Origin: an uncultured Acidiphilium sp.
Lineage (GTDB): Bacteria > Bacillota > Clostridia > Christensenellales > Borkfalkiaceae
Direction of reading: 5' to 3'
Assembly (NCBI GenBank): GCA_902495325.1
Contig: CABUWK010000001.1
Location: 62,001 to 126,000, forward strand
Length of the DNA stretch: 64,000 nucleotides
Position 1 is the first letter of the stretch. Each line of letters begins with the position of its first letter. The position numbers were made by a program, and so were the translations under genes. Below the pieces are notes generated by a model, which saw only the letters and a program-made list of their open reading frames with translations, searched no databases and had not been told where the DNA came from. Positions 1 through 8,720 of this stretch are shown here, one piece after another.

Positions 1-587
1 GCCTGCACGCATTCGCCGCGGTTACTGTCTCTTCCGTTGAAGTAGTTGGACAGAAGGCACCTTCCGCTATAGGAAATACACATCGCGCCGTGCACGAAAG
101 CTTCCAGCTGCATATCCGGCACCTTTTCCGATATTTCGGCGATCTCCGCGATTGAAAGTTCCCTTGCGAGAACTACCCTTTTCACCCCTTCGTCCCGCCA
201 GAATGCGACGGAGCGATAATTGAGGGTGTTCGCCTGCGTGCTTAAATGGATGGGAAGAAGGGGCGCGACTTCCCTGCAGAGAGAAATAAACCCGGGATCG
301 GTAATAAGAACGGCGTCCACCCCGATATTCTGTAACAGACGGAAATACCGCGCGGCTTCTTCCATATCCGCGTTGCGGGGAAAAATATTCACGGTAACGT
401 AAAACTTCACCCCGTGTTTATGGGCGTAAACAACCCCTTCGGCAAGTTCTTCTTCGGTAAAATTATCGCTGAGCGCGCGGAGAGAGAAATTCTTACCGCC
501 CGCATACACGGCATCCGCGCCGAACCGGATCGCCGTTTTCAGTTTTGAAAAATTGCCCGCGGGCGCGAGCAATTCTATTCGGTTCAT
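1..587 (-). CDS. trhP: Peptidase U32 family protein (TrhP-like), 5' part only
   Basis: The gene runs off the left edge of the window, so only the first 195 residues are visible. The N-terminus carries LAPAGN at residues 6-11 and, near residue 170, the U32 signature (EAFVHGAMCISYSGRC). Members next to a YrrM-type methyltransferase (B. subtilis yrrNO, renamed trhP1/P2) form 5-hydroxyuridine at tRNA position 34; they are not proven proteases. The ATG lies in an ATGA overlap with the stop codon of the preceding trmR, so the two are translationally coupled. Family assignment is firm; the tRNA-hydroxylation role is inferred from homology and neighbourhood. Whether a second U32 paralogue follows cannot be seen. 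Confidence 0.88.
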   Translation of the reverse strand, partial: MNRIELLAPAGNFSKLKTAIRFGADAVYAGGKNFSLRALSDNFTEEELAEGVVYAHKHGVKFYVTVNIFPRNADMEEAARYFRLLQNIGVDAVLITDPGFISLCREVAPLLPIHLSTQANTLNYRSVAFWRDEGVKRVVLARELSIAEIAEISEKVPDMQLEAFVHGAMCISYSGRCLLSNYFNGRDSNRGECVQ

Positions 588-1234
588 ACTGTTGTTTCCT
601 TTCCTTTTTTATAAGAGATCGAGATCCCGTCTCCGACGTCGGATATCGTGGTGATCATCTCCGGATCGGTCGTGATCGTTTCTAAAAAGTCCGTCATGTT
701 ATGCTGAATGGTTTTAAAACGGTGCGGCACCTTCACCTCTTCCGTAATATACCCGCGGAAGAGTACGTTATCGGCGAAAAGCACGGCTCCGTCCGACATA
801 ATCTCCTTTATTTTTCCGTATAATTCCTTATATTTTGACTTATTACAATCCAGAAAAACAAAGTCGAATTTTTCCCTTATTCCGCATAAAACGTCACGCG
901 CGTCGCCGAGAAACTGTTTCACCCTGCCTGCCACGCCGTACGAAATGAAATTCTCTTTCGCCGCGAGATAAGATTTCTCCCGCGCCTCTATCGTGTAGAG
1001 TTCGGCGTCCGGCAAAGCCTTCAACAGCGCAATGCCGGAACACCCCGCCGCGGTGCCGAGCTCAAGAATTTTTTTCGGCTGTCTGATCTTAGCCAGAAGG
1101 ATCAGTTCGTTCAGCCCGTCCGTCAAAATGGTGGGAACGCCTTCTTCCCGGTTTTCGTCGTGTAAACGGCGGATGTCTTCCCCGATATGGAGCGCGGCGT
1201 TATCCGCGAGCATTTTTTTGATTTTTTCGTGCAT
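584..1234 (-). CDS. trmR: tRNA 5-hydroxyuridine O-methyltransferase (YrrM/TrmR family)
   Basis: A 216-residue class I SAM-dependent O-methyltransferase of the caffeoyl-CoA/catechol type. The SAM-binding loop is ILELGTAAGCSG (about residues 55-66), and FLDCNK near residue 126 supplies the metal-binding Asp region of this family. In B. subtilis the orthologue YrrM (TrmR) methylates 5-hydroxyuridine at tRNA position 34 to 5-methoxyuridine, the step after TrhP. It overlaps rnj by one base upstream (TAATG) and trhP by four bases downstream, so all three are one transcriptional unit. A GGAAG motif precedes the ATG. The substrate is inferred from the operon; generic catechol-like methylation is the alternative. 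Confidence 0.85.
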   Translation of the reverse strand: MHEKIKKMLADNAALHIGEDIRRLHDENREEGVPTILTDGLNELILLAKIRQPKKILELGTAAGCSGIALLKALPDAELYTIEAREKSYLAAKENFISYGVAGRVKQFLGDARDVLCGIREKFDFVFLDCNKSKYKELYGKIKEIMSDGAVLFADNVLFRGYITEEVKVPHRFKTIQHNMTDFLETITTDPEMITTISDVGDGISISYKKGKETTV

Positions 1235-2886
1235 TACACTTCCGTGATCACGGGAAGGATCATAGGATTCTTCTTCGTTTTTCTCATGATGTAATTGCGG
1301 AGGTTTTTACGGATGGCGTTTCTCACTTCCGATTTATCCGCCGAAGCTTTCATATCGAATCCGTTCAGCGTTTTCGCAAGAATGTTCTTCGCCTCTTTCA
1401 CCTGCGCGTCGGTCAGGATCGAGCCTTTGTTGATGATATCGGGATCGGACACGATCTCGCCCGTATCTTCCGAAACGCAGCATACGGCAACGATAAGCCC
1501 GTCTTCGGCAAGGCGTTTTCTGTCTCGCACGACCGTTTCGGTATCGTCGATGGAAAGCCCGTCGATATAACGGGAACCGGACTGGAACCGCTCGCCTTTC
1601 TTCATGCTTCTCGCCGTCACTTCCACCGTGTCGCCGATGTCGGCGATCAGCATGTTCGCCTCTTTCATGCCCGTCGCTTTCGCGAGGCGGCAATGCTTTT
1701 TCAGATGTCTGTATTCGCCGTGAACGGGTATAAAGAACCGCGGATTCAGCAACGTATGAAGGATCTTCAGTTCTTCCTGGCAGGCATGCCCGGAAACGTG
1801 GATCTTCGCGATCGATTTATAAACGACTTCCGCGCCTTTCCTGTAAAGGTTATTGATGACCTGATAGATGCTCTTTTCGTTGCCGGGAATGGGAGACGCC
1901 GAAATAATGATCGTATCGTTGCTTCCCACCTGCACCTGATTGTAATCCCCGGCAGCCATTCTGGTAAGCGCGCTCATCGGCTCTCCCTGACTTCCCGTGG
2001 AAACGATAACAAGGTCTTTATCGGCAACGTATTTGATTTTTTCGATATCCACCACCATGTTTTCCGGAATGGAGATCTCGCCGACCTTGGTCGCCGCGTC
2101 GACGACGTTCAGCATGCTTCTTCCCGAAAAAGCGATCTTCCTCTTATGTTTTTCGGCAAGATTCACGATCTGCTGAAGACGGTGAACGTTCGTCGCGAAC
2201 GTCGCTACGATGATCCTTCTTCTCGCATTGTCGCGGAAAAGCCCGTCGAGCGTTTCGCCGACGACCATTTCGCTCATGGTATACCCATCCTGCTCGACGT
2301 TCGTCGATTCGCACAAAAGAAGGGTCACGCCTTTTTTGCCGATTTCCGAAATTCTCGGAATATCCGTCATCTGCCCGCTGATCGGCGTCATGTCGATCTT
2401 GAAGTCTCCCGAATGGAAAACGATCCCGACGGGCGTAGAGATCGAAAGAGCGCAGCTGCCGGGGATAGAATGATTCACGTGAATGAATTCCACCTGAAAG
2501 CATCCCGCTTTTATGACCGATCCCGGGCTGACGCAATTGAGCTTATACCCGTTGACCCGCTGTTCCTTAAGTTTGTGCTCGCAGAGCATCAGCGTGAGCT
2601 TCGTTCCGTAAACGGGAACGTTGAGATCCTTCAGAACGTACGGAAGACCGCCTATGTGGTCTTCGTGTCCGTGCGTAAGGAAAATACCGCGCACTCTGTC
2701 TCTGTTCTGCATCAGATAGGTGATATCGGGTATCACCTGATCGATCCCGGGCATTTCCGCGCTCGGGAACGTAAGCCCCGCGTCGATCACGATAATGTCT
2801 TTTCCGTACTCGAGCGCGGTCATGTTCTTGCCGATTTCCCCGACGCCGCCGAGGAAACGGACTTTCAATCCGCTTTTATTTTTCAA
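1234..2886 (-). CDS. rnjA: Ribonuclease J
   Basis: A 550-residue metallo-beta-lactamase/beta-CASP RNase, the full length for the family. The zinc motif HGHEDH is at residues 72-77, and the C-terminal small domain is present. RNase J has 5'-exonuclease and endonuclease activity in mRNA decay and rRNA maturation in Gram-positive bacteria. The start is TTG, chosen because GGAG lies 6 nt upstream and the N-terminus MKNKSGLKVRFLGG fits the family; no ATG in frame fits better. It is first in the operon with trmR and trhP. The only good promoter lies about 320 nt upstream, giving a long leader with a terminator-like hairpin. J1 versus J2 cannot be decided from one gene. Confidence 0.93.
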   Translation of the reverse strand: MKNKSGLKVRFLGGVGEIGKNMTALEYGKDIIVIDAGLTFPSAEMPGIDQVIPDITYLMQNRDRVRGIFLTHGHEDHIGGLPYVLKDLNVPVYGTKLTLMLCEHKLKEQRVNGYKLNCVSPGSVIKAGCFQVEFIHVNHSIPGSCALSISTPVGIVFHSGDFKIDMTPISGQMTDIPRISEIGKKGVTLLLCESTNVEQDGYTMSEMVVGETLDGLFRDNARRRIIVATFATNVHRLQQIVNLAEKHKRKIAFSGRSMLNVVDAATKVGEISIPENMVVDIEKIKYVADKDLVIVSTGSQGEPMSALTRMAAGDYNQVQVGSNDTIIISASPIPGNEKSIYQVINNLYRKGAEVVYKSIAKIHVSGHACQEELKILHTLLNPRFFIPVHGEYRHLKKHCRLAKATGMKEANMLIADIGDTVEVTARSMKKGERFQSGSRYIDGLSIDDTETVVRDRKRLAEDGLIVAVCCVSEDTGEIVSDPDIINKGSILTDAQVKEAKNILAKTLNGFDMKASADKSEVRNAIRKNLRNYIMRKTKKNPMILPVITEV

Positions 2887-2986
2887 TTTTCACTCCGTTC
2901 GGATCTCTCTTTTTGCTGACGCCGAAGGAAAAACATTACTTTTTCCCGCGACGGAAAAGAATGCCGCAAACTATTCCGGCACGACG

Positions 2987-3005
2987 AAAAAACCTCTTTC
3001 AGAGG
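2987..3005 (-). terminator. Terminator-like hairpin inside the rnj leader
   Basis: Read on the minus strand: CCTCT-GAA-AGAGG followed by six T residues, with flanking A/T that could extend the stem. It sits 100 nt upstream of the rnj start and downstream of the promoter at 3209-3237, so transcription of rnj would have to pass it. Two copies of GGCGGCTTTT lie just upstream on the RNA and could take part in alternative pairing. The short stem makes this tentative. Confidence 0.4.
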
Positions 3006-3208
3006 AATTTTAAATCGCATGACGGCAAAAGCCGCCTTTCTCGTGTGAAAAGCCGCCCGGACAAGAAACCCGTACCGGCAATACTTTTCCGCAAAAAGGA
3101 GATCCTTTTTGATCAAATTCTATTTCAGGCGATCGGCAAACGCTATTTCCCGGAAATATTCCGTTTCACAAAGGCGCGCCCGACGCTAAAACTCCGATTG
3201 TCCTATCT

Positions 3209-3237
3209 ATTGTAACATAATTTTCGATTTTTAGCAA
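3209..3237 (-). promoter_or_regulatory. Sigma-A promoter for rnj-trmR-trhP
   Basis: Minus-strand -35 TTGCTA (3232-3237), 17-bp spacer, -10 TACAAT (3209-3214). The predicted start near 3202 gives a leader of about 315 nt before the TTG of rnj. The rest of 2887-3422 holds no convincing gene: only this leader, the promoter and the terminator of the next operon. Confidence 0.65.
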
Positions 3238-3357
3238 ACCATAGAGGCTTGAAAAAGTAAATTTCTCGTAAAAAACAGGATTTTACGGGAAAGAACTCTT
3301 TTTTTTCGACACTCCGGTCCGAACGAGCCTCTCATGCCGGACGACAATATAATACGG

Positions 3358-3398
3358 AAAATAAAAACCGCAGAGAGAAACGCCGATCTCTCTGCGGT
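3358..3398 (-). terminator. Intrinsic terminator after the valS unit
   Basis: A 12-bp perfect stem (ACCGCAGAGAGA with TCTCTCTGCGGT) and an 8-nt loop, followed on the minus strand by TTTTTATTTT. It lies 25 nt past the stop of the membrane-protein gene and separates that unit from the rnj promoter. Confidence 0.85.
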
Positions 3399-3422
3399 TC
3401 GTACATCACGACCTTCTCCCGC

Positions 3423-3914
3423 TTACCTTCTGTTTTTCGGAAGAAATTCGTCCGTCAGACCGGGCAATGCCGGAAGAATTACGGTCAACCTGTTCCGCAA
3501 CGTAACAAACAGAAAATCACCTACCGGTTTCGCCGATTTAATTTGCGCGCGGTCGAACTTAGAGTTTGTATCCTTGGTCAGATTCCTCAATTCGTAGGTG
3601 GTTCCTTCCTTCGAAATCACACACTTCGCGACGCCGTTTTCGCTTTGAAATTCAAACCCATCGCAAAGTTGTTTTTTATAGGAAAAATATAAAAATACCC
3701 ATAAACCGACAAAAAACACAAAGCAAAAAGATACGACCGCGATCGCAAAAGCGAGATCTTCCGGATCGAAACGAATTTTAATAAAAAGATAAAACGCAGC
3801 GGCAACCAGACAGAACGGCAACAGAACCATAAACGGTTTAATTAAATTCAGAAGGATTGCTTTTGCGGTTTTCTCCCGCATTTCCCTCGTTTCTTCGTAT
3901 TCCGCAAGTATCAT
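3423..3914 (-). CDS. Small membrane protein, YcxB-like C-terminal domain
   Basis: 163 residues. Two hydrophobic segments (about residues 26-48 and 55-78) are followed by a soluble beta-rich tail ending in LPALPGLTDEFLPKNRR, the layout of the YcxB-like family. Function unknown; such proteins are predicted membrane proteins with a cytoplasmic PH-like tail. A GGAAGGGGAA stretch precedes the ATG. It starts 19 nt after the valS stop on the same strand and is probably read from the valS promoter, ending at the terminator at 3358-3398. The family call is moderately sure; nothing in the context reveals a role. Confidence 0.7.
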   Translation of the reverse strand: MILAEYEETREMREKTAKAILLNLIKPFMVLLPFCLVAAAFYLFIKIRFDPEDLAFAIAVVSFCFVFFVGLWVFLYFSYKKQLCDGFEFQSENGVAKCVISKEGTTYELRNLTKDTNSKFDRAQIKSAKPVGDFLFVTLRNRLTVILPALPGLTDEFLPKNRR

Positions 3915-3933
3915 TCCATTTCCCCTTCCGTTT

Positions 3934-6564
3934 TCACGCTTCGAGCTCTTTCAGAGAAACAAGAAGTTTTTCCCTGATCTCGGTGAACTTCTGCACTTTC
4001 GCCTTTTCGCCTTCGATCAAAGCCTTCGGCGCCTTGGAGACGAAGCCCTGATTGGAAAGTTTTCCGTTTGCGCGGGCGATCTCGTTTTCCGTTTTTTCGA
4101 TCTCCGCTTTCAGTCTCGCGATCTCCTTTTCGGTATCGACAAGCTCGCCGAGAGGAATATAAAGTTCGAACCCGTCCAGGATCTTGGAAACGACTTTTTC
4201 GGTCAGTTCGTCTTTCGAAGAAATAAAGGCGATCTTTCCCACATTGCAGAGCTTATTGAGATAAAGGGAACAATCGGAAAGAAGCTTTTTGCTTTCCGTC
4301 ACGACGAACAGATCGACTTTCGCGGAAGGAGCGGCACCCGTTTCCAGCTTGATCGCTCTTACCGACTTCACCACGTCCATAATCTTTTCCATAGCGGCTC
4401 TTTCCTTGCGGTAAGAGAATTTCATGTTATAACGGGGGAATTCGGAAACCATGATGCTGCCTTCCGTTCCGGGCAGATGGCTGTAGATCTCTTCCGTTAC
4501 GAACGGAATGAACGGATGCAGGAGTTTGAGCATATTTTTCAGAACGTAGCAAAGCACGCTTACGGTATCCTGCTTTTTCTTTGCGTCCTCGCCGTAAAGG
4601 GTCGGCTTACAGAATTCGATATACCAGTCGCAGAAATCGGACCAGACGAAATCCTGCAACGCCGCGCAGGCAAGACCGATCTCGTATTTTTCCATATTCA
4701 CGGTCACTTCGCGAACGACGGTATTCAGCTTGGAAACGATCCATTTGTCCGCAACGCCGAGCTTGCATTCGGAAAGCTCCTTCTTCACTTCCACCCCTTC
4801 GCAATTTAAAAGCACGAAACGGGAAGCGTTCCAGATCTTATTGATAAAGTTGCGGCAACCTTCCAGTTTTTCGGGAGAATAACGGATATCGCTTCCGGCG
4901 GAAATACCGTTCAGAAGGCAATAGCGCAAGGTGTCCGCTCCGTAGTTTTCGATGATCTCGATAGGATCGATGCCGTTGCCGAGAGACTTGCTCATTTTTC
5001 TTCCCTGAGAATCTCTCACGATACCGTGGATCAGAACGTCCTTGAACGGAATTCTTCCCATGTGTTTGATCCCGCTGAAAATCATTCTCGCGACCCAGAA
5101 GAAGATGATATCGTATGCGGTAACGAGAACGTCCGTCGGATAAAAATAGCGGAGATCTTCGGTATCGTCGGGATAACCGAGGGTCGAGAAAGGCCACAAC
5201 GCGGAAGAGAACCACGTGTCGAGCACGTCTTCGTCCTGACGGAATTTCTTTCCGCCGCACTTCGGGCAGACGGCAGGCATTTCTTTCGCCACGACCGTTT
5301 CGCCGCAGTCCTCGCAATAATATGCCGGGATCCTGTGCCCCCACCAGAGCTGACGGGAAATACACCAATCCCTTACGTTTTCCATCCAGTTATAGTAAAC
5401 TTTCGTGAAGCGATCGGGGTTGAACTGAATGCTCTTTTTCCTCACGGCGGCGATTGCCGGTTTCGCGAGCCCTTCCATCTTCAGGAACCACTGTTTGGAA
5501 ACGATCGGTTCCACGGTGGTGTGGCAGCGATAGCAATGCCCCACGTTGTGGGCATGCGGCTCGATCTTTTCGAGATTGCCGCTCTTTTTCAGATCTTCCA
5601 CCAGGGCTTCTCTGCACTCGTAACGATCCATGCCGGCATATTTGCCCGCTTTTTCGTTCATCGTGCCGTCGTCGTTCATCACGCGGATGACTTCGAGATT
5701 GTGGCGAAGCCCCACTTCGAAGTCGTTCGGGTCGTGCGCGGGGGTGATCTTCACCGCGCCCGTGCCGAATTCGAGATCGACGTAATCGTCCGCGATGACG
5801 GGGATCTCTTTTCCCACGACGGGAAGAATGAGCGTTTTCCCGACGAGGTCTTTATACCGTTCGTCTTTCGGGTTCACCGCCACGGCGGTATCGCCGAACA
5901 TCGTTTCCGGTCTCGTGGTCGCCACGACGAGGTAGCGGTCGCTGTCCTTCACATAATAGCGGAGATGCCAGAAGAAAGAAGGCTCTTCGGTATATTCCAC
6001 TTCTGCGTCCGAAAGGGCGGTTTTACAGCAGGGACACCAGTTGATGATACGGCTTCCCTGATAGATCAACCCTTCGTTGTACAGATTGACGAAAACTTCT
6101 TTCACCGCTTTGGAACATTTTTCATCCATCGTGAAAGCCATTCTCGACCAGTCGCAGGAAGAACCGAGGCGTTTCAGCTGCTCCACGATCCTGCCGCCGT
6201 ATTTTTCTTTCCATGCCCACGCGCGCTTTAAAAACTCTTCTCTGCCGACGTCCTGTTTGGTGAGCCCCTCTTTTTTCAGCTGATCGACGATCTTCACTTC
6301 CGTTGCGATGGATGCGTGATCGGTCCCCGGCAGCCACAGAGTTTCGTACCCCTGCATTCTCTTGAAACGAATAATGCTGTCCTGAATGGAATTGTTAAGC
6401 GCATGCCCCATGTGCAGCTGCCCCGTAATGTTCGGCGGCGGGATCACGATGGTGAACGGAACCTTTTCTCCGTTCGGATGCGCTTTGAAATACCCGTTTT
6501 CTTCCCATTCCCGATAGATCCTCTCTTCGAAATCCTTCGGTCGGTACGTTTTTGACATCTCCAT
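3934..6564 (-). CDS. valS: Valyl-tRNA synthetase
   Basis: 876 residues, full length. The class I signatures are both present: PPPNITGQLHMGH (HMGH at 51-54) and KMSKS at 523-527. The central CP1 editing domain carries zinc-type CxxC pairs (CEDCGE, CPKCGG), and the C-terminus is the coiled-coil typical of bacterial ValRS (residues about 810-876, rich in Glu/Lys). It charges tRNA-Val with ATP and valine in the cytoplasm and hydrolyses Thr-tRNA-Val. GGAG lies 10 nt upstream of the ATG. The leader of about 170 nt has hairpins but no T-box signature. Confidence 0.97.
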   Translation of the reverse strand: MEMSKTYRPKDFEERIYREWEENGYFKAHPNGEKVPFTIVIPPPNITGQLHMGHALNNSIQDSIIRFKRMQGYETLWLPGTDHASIATEVKIVDQLKKEGLTKQDVGREEFLKRAWAWKEKYGGRIVEQLKRLGSSCDWSRMAFTMDEKCSKAVKEVFVNLYNEGLIYQGSRIINWCPCCKTALSDAEVEYTEEPSFFWHLRYYVKDSDRYLVVATTRPETMFGDTAVAVNPKDERYKDLVGKTLILPVVGKEIPVIADDYVDLEFGTGAVKITPAHDPNDFEVGLRHNLEVIRVMNDDGTMNEKAGKYAGMDRYECREALVEDLKKSGNLEKIEPHAHNVGHCYRCHTTVEPIVSKQWFLKMEGLAKPAIAAVRKKSIQFNPDRFTKVYYNWMENVRDWCISRQLWWGHRIPAYYCEDCGETVVAKEMPAVCPKCGGKKFRQDEDVLDTWFSSALWPFSTLGYPDDTEDLRYFYPTDVLVTAYDIIFFWVARMIFSGIKHMGRIPFKDVLIHGIVRDSQGRKMSKSLGNGIDPIEIIENYGADTLRYCLLNGISAGSDIRYSPEKLEGCRNFINKIWNASRFVLLNCEGVEVKKELSECKLGVADKWIVSKLNTVVREVTVNMEKYEIGLACAALQDFVWSDFCDWYIEFCKPTLYGEDAKKKQDTVSVLCYVLKNMLKLLHPFIPFVTEEIYSHLPGTEGSIMVSEFPRYNMKFSYRKERAAMEKIMDVVKSVRAIKLETGAAPSAKVDLFVVTESKKLLSDCSLYLNKLCNVGKIAFISSKDELTEKVVSKILDGFELYIPLGELVDTEKEIARLKAEIEKTENEIARANGKLSNQGFVSKAPKALIEGEKAKVQKFTEIREKLLVSLKELEA

Positions 6565-6614
6565 AACAAACTATCTCCGAAATTTTATCTTTCCGCGGAA
6601 ACGCCCGTATCCCG

Positions 6615-6629
6615 CCGCGCCCGGCGCGG
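6615..6629 (-). promoter_or_regulatory. GC-rich hairpin in the valS leader
   Basis: Perfect 6-bp stem CCGCGC-loop 3-GCGCGG, about 50 nt upstream of the valS start codon, with no T-tract. A weaker stem followed by TTTTTT lies at about 6671-6692 on the same RNA. Together they might form an attenuation device, but the AGGGTGG-type T-box core is absent. Confidence 0.35.
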
Positions 6630-6743
6630 TAAACCCGTTGCCCTTCTCCGCATTTGTATTGCCGCCCCGTAAAAAAGCGACCACGGCAATCCGCCGCGAC
6701 CCCTTTCTTTTCTCCCGGGACAAAATTTTGCATGTAGACTTAT

Positions 6744-6772
6744 ATTATATACAAAACGAAAATAATTGTCAA
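6744..6772 (-). promoter_or_regulatory. Consensus sigma-A promoter for valS
   Basis: Minus-strand TTGACA (6767-6772), 17-bp spacer, TATAAT (6744-6749): a perfect match to consensus. Predicted start near 6737. Its -35 box overlaps that of the divergent promoter of the ABC importer. Confidence 0.85.
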
Positions 6773-6795
6773 ATAAAAGAAGAGCGGCGTATGAT
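6766..6795 (+). promoter_or_regulatory. Sigma-A promoter for the ABC importer operon
   Basis: TTGTCA (6766-6771), 18-bp spacer, TATGAT (6790-6795). The leader contains a bulged stem near 6853-6880 (GGAA-CGCGG with CCGCG-TTCC) but no T-tract and no TPP riboswitch core. Confidence 0.55.
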
Positions 6796-6908
6796 ATATT
6801 ATGAGGAAAATCGGAAAATCAAGCATTCCGGAAGGAAAGATCCTTCGCCGGAACGTCGCGGGAAAAAAGCCGCGTTCCGTCCCCCTCACAAACAATAAGG
6901 AGACTTTT

Positions 6909-7931
6909 ATGAAAAAATTCATTGCCGCTTTCGTTGCGGCGTGCACTCTGCTTTTCTCTTTCTCCGCCTGCAAAACGGAAGAGACGAAACTCACGAAAAT
7001 ACGGTTGAACGAAGTGACGCATTCCGTATTTTACGCTCCCCTTTACGTCGCGATCGAAAACGGCTTTTTCTTAAAAGAAGGGCTCGAGATCGAGCTTACC
7101 AACGGCGGCGGAGCGGACAAATCGATGACCGCCCTTCTCTCCGGAAGCGCAGACATCGGGCTGATGGGTCCTGAAGCCGCGATCTATGTGGTTGCGGAAG
7201 GAAAGAAAAACAGCCCCGTCGTGTTCGGTCAGCTCACCAAGCGCGACGGCTCCTTTCTCGTTTCGAGAGAAAAAGAACCCGATTTCAGATGGGAAAATCT
7301 GCAGGGGAAAACGATCATCGCCGGAAGAACGGGCGGCGTTCCCGCAATGACTTTCGAATACGTGGTGAACAAACACGGGCTTAAAAACGGAGAAAACGTA
7401 ACGCTCAATAACGACGTGGCTTTCAATCTGATGGGACCCGCCTTCGAGGGCGGCACGGGAGATTACGTCACCCTGTTCGAGCCGACGGCAAGCGAATACG
7501 AAAAAGCGGGCAAAGGATACATCGTGGCAAGCGTCGGCACGGAAAGCGGAGAGATCCCCTACACAGCCTTCATGGCATTGTCTGACTACGTGAAGAAGAA
7601 CGAAGAAACGGTAAAGAAATTCTTAAGCGCCATGCTTGCGGCGATCCGGTACATGAACGAAACGGACGAAAAGACGGTGGCGCAAACTCTCGCGAAACAG
7701 TTTCCGGGAACGAGCGTCGAATCGGTTGCGACCGCTCTCGCAAGCTATCGGAAAATCGACGCATGGTCTGAAGATATGATCATGAAAGAAACCGCATTCG
7801 ACAATCTGCAAACGGTAATGGAAAATGCCGGCGAACTCAGAAAAAAAGTGAAATTTACAGATATCGTCGATAATTCTTACGCTTTTTCCGTCAATCGCGA
7901 TAACGAAAAAACATCGGAAAGCCAACCTTAA
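6909..7931 (+). CDS. ABC importer substrate-binding lipoprotein (NitT/TauT/ThiY type)
   Basis: 340 residues. Signal peptide with lipobox FSAC, so Cys20 is the likely lipidated residue. The mature protein belongs to the NMT1/SsuA-like binding fold: VFYAPLYVAIENGFF near the start, then GSADIGLMGPEAA and GKTIIAGRTGG. These proteins bind small anions or thiamine precursors (sulfonates, nitrate, hydroxymethylpyrimidine) outside the membrane and deliver them to the permease. The start is fixed by AAGGAG 7 nt upstream; an upstream in-frame extension lacks a ribosome site. First gene of a three-gene importer. The substrate cannot be told from sequence; no thiamine genes or TPP riboswitch are adjacent. 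Confidence 0.88.
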   Translation: MKKFIAAFVAACTLLFSFSACKTEETKLTKIRLNEVTHSVFYAPLYVAIENGFFLKEGLEIELTNGGGADKSMTALLSGSADIGLMGPEAAIYVVAEGKKNSPVVFGQLTKRDGSFLVSREKEPDFRWENLQGKTIIAGRTGGVPAMTFEYVVNKHGLKNGENVTLNNDVAFNLMGPAFEGGTGDYVTLFEPTASEYEKAGKGYIVASVGTESGEIPYTAFMALSDYVKKNEETVKKFLSAMLAAIRYMNETDEKTVAQTLAKQFPGTSVESVATALASYRKIDAWSEDMIMKETAFDNLQTVMENAGELRKKVKFTDIVDNSYAFSVNRDNEKTSESQP

Positions 7932-7958
7932 ATTTTCAGCTTCACCGAGGAGGAAACC

Positions 7959-8720
7959 ATGAACGATATACTGATCCTGAAAAACGTTTCCCTGATCTAC
8001 CACACCCCGAAAACAGAAATTACGGCGATCGAAAACGTTTCCTTCACCCTTTCCCGCGGGGAATTCGTTTCGATCATCGGACCGTCCGGGTGCGGAAAAA
8101 CGAGCATCCTTTCCATCGTGGCAGGGCTTCTCCGCCCGAGCGGCGGCGAAGTGATCCTGAGGGGCGAAAAAGTGAAAAAGCCGAGCGCGTCCGTCGGATA
8201 CATGTTTCAGAGAGACGAGCTCTTCCCGTGGCGCACGATCGAACAGAACGCCATGCTTCCCCTCGAGATCACAAAGAAAACAGAGAACGGAAACAAAACG
8301 AGAGTGAACGAACTTCTCCTCAAATACGGACTGAACGATTTCCGCAAACGCTATCCTTCCGAACTTTCGGGCGGAATGCGGCAGAGAGCCGCTCTTATCC
8401 GGACGCTTGCGCCCGATCCGGAGCTTCTTCTGCTCGACGAACCGTTTTCCGCCCTCGATTACCAGACCCGCCTCAACGTTGCCGACGACGTATATTCCAT
8501 CATCAAATCGGAAGGGAAAACGGCGATCCTCGTAACGCACGATATCTCGGAAGCGATATCCGTATCCGACAGGATCCTCGTACTTTCCTCCCGCCCGTCC
8601 GTCGTCCGGCACGAACACATTCTCGATACCGATAAATCTCTCTCCCCGCTGAAACGCCGGGAGAAGCCCGATTTTTCAAAATGGTTCGAGAGGATATGGG
8701 GAGAACTCAATCATGCATAA
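7959..8720 (+). CDS. ABC importer ATP-binding protein (NitT/TauT type)
   Basis: 253 residues. Walker A GPSGCGKT (about 39-46), Q-loop FQRDELFPW, signature LSGGMRQR, Walker B LLLLDEP, D-loop SALD and H-loop THD are all present, so the ATPase should be active. The FPW after the Q-loop is typical of the SsuB/TauB/ThiZ subfamily. GAGGAGG lies just upstream of the ATG. The end overlaps the permease start by 8 nt (ATGCATAA), so the two are translationally coupled. Substrate undefined, as for the binding protein. Confidence 0.92.
   Translation: MNDILILKNVSLIYHTPKTEITAIENVSFTLSRGEFVSIIGPSGCGKTSILSIVAGLLRPSGGEVILRGEKVKKPSASVGYMFQRDELFPWRTIEQNAMLPLEITKKTENGNKTRVNELLLKYGLNDFRKRYPSELSGGMRQRAALIRTLAPDPELLLLDEPFSALDYQTRLNVADDVYSIIKSEGKTAILVTHDISEAISVSDRILVLSSRPSVVRHEHILDTDKSLSPLKRREKPDFSKWFERIWGELNHA

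Noticed and set aside
2883..3116. Open frame of 77 codons on the minus strand upstream of rnj
   Set aside because: It would start at TTG with no ribosome site, has an unusual composition and overlaps the rnj ribosome site; the region reads better as leader.
6565..6737. T-box riboswitch in the valS leader
   Set aside because: The leader has hairpins and one weak stem before TTTTTT, but the AGGGTGG-type antiterminator core and a specifier loop were not found.
6796..6908. TPP riboswitch before the ABC importer
   Set aside because: The CTGAGA and ACCTGATCTGG cores are absent; only a bulged hairpin without T-tract is present.
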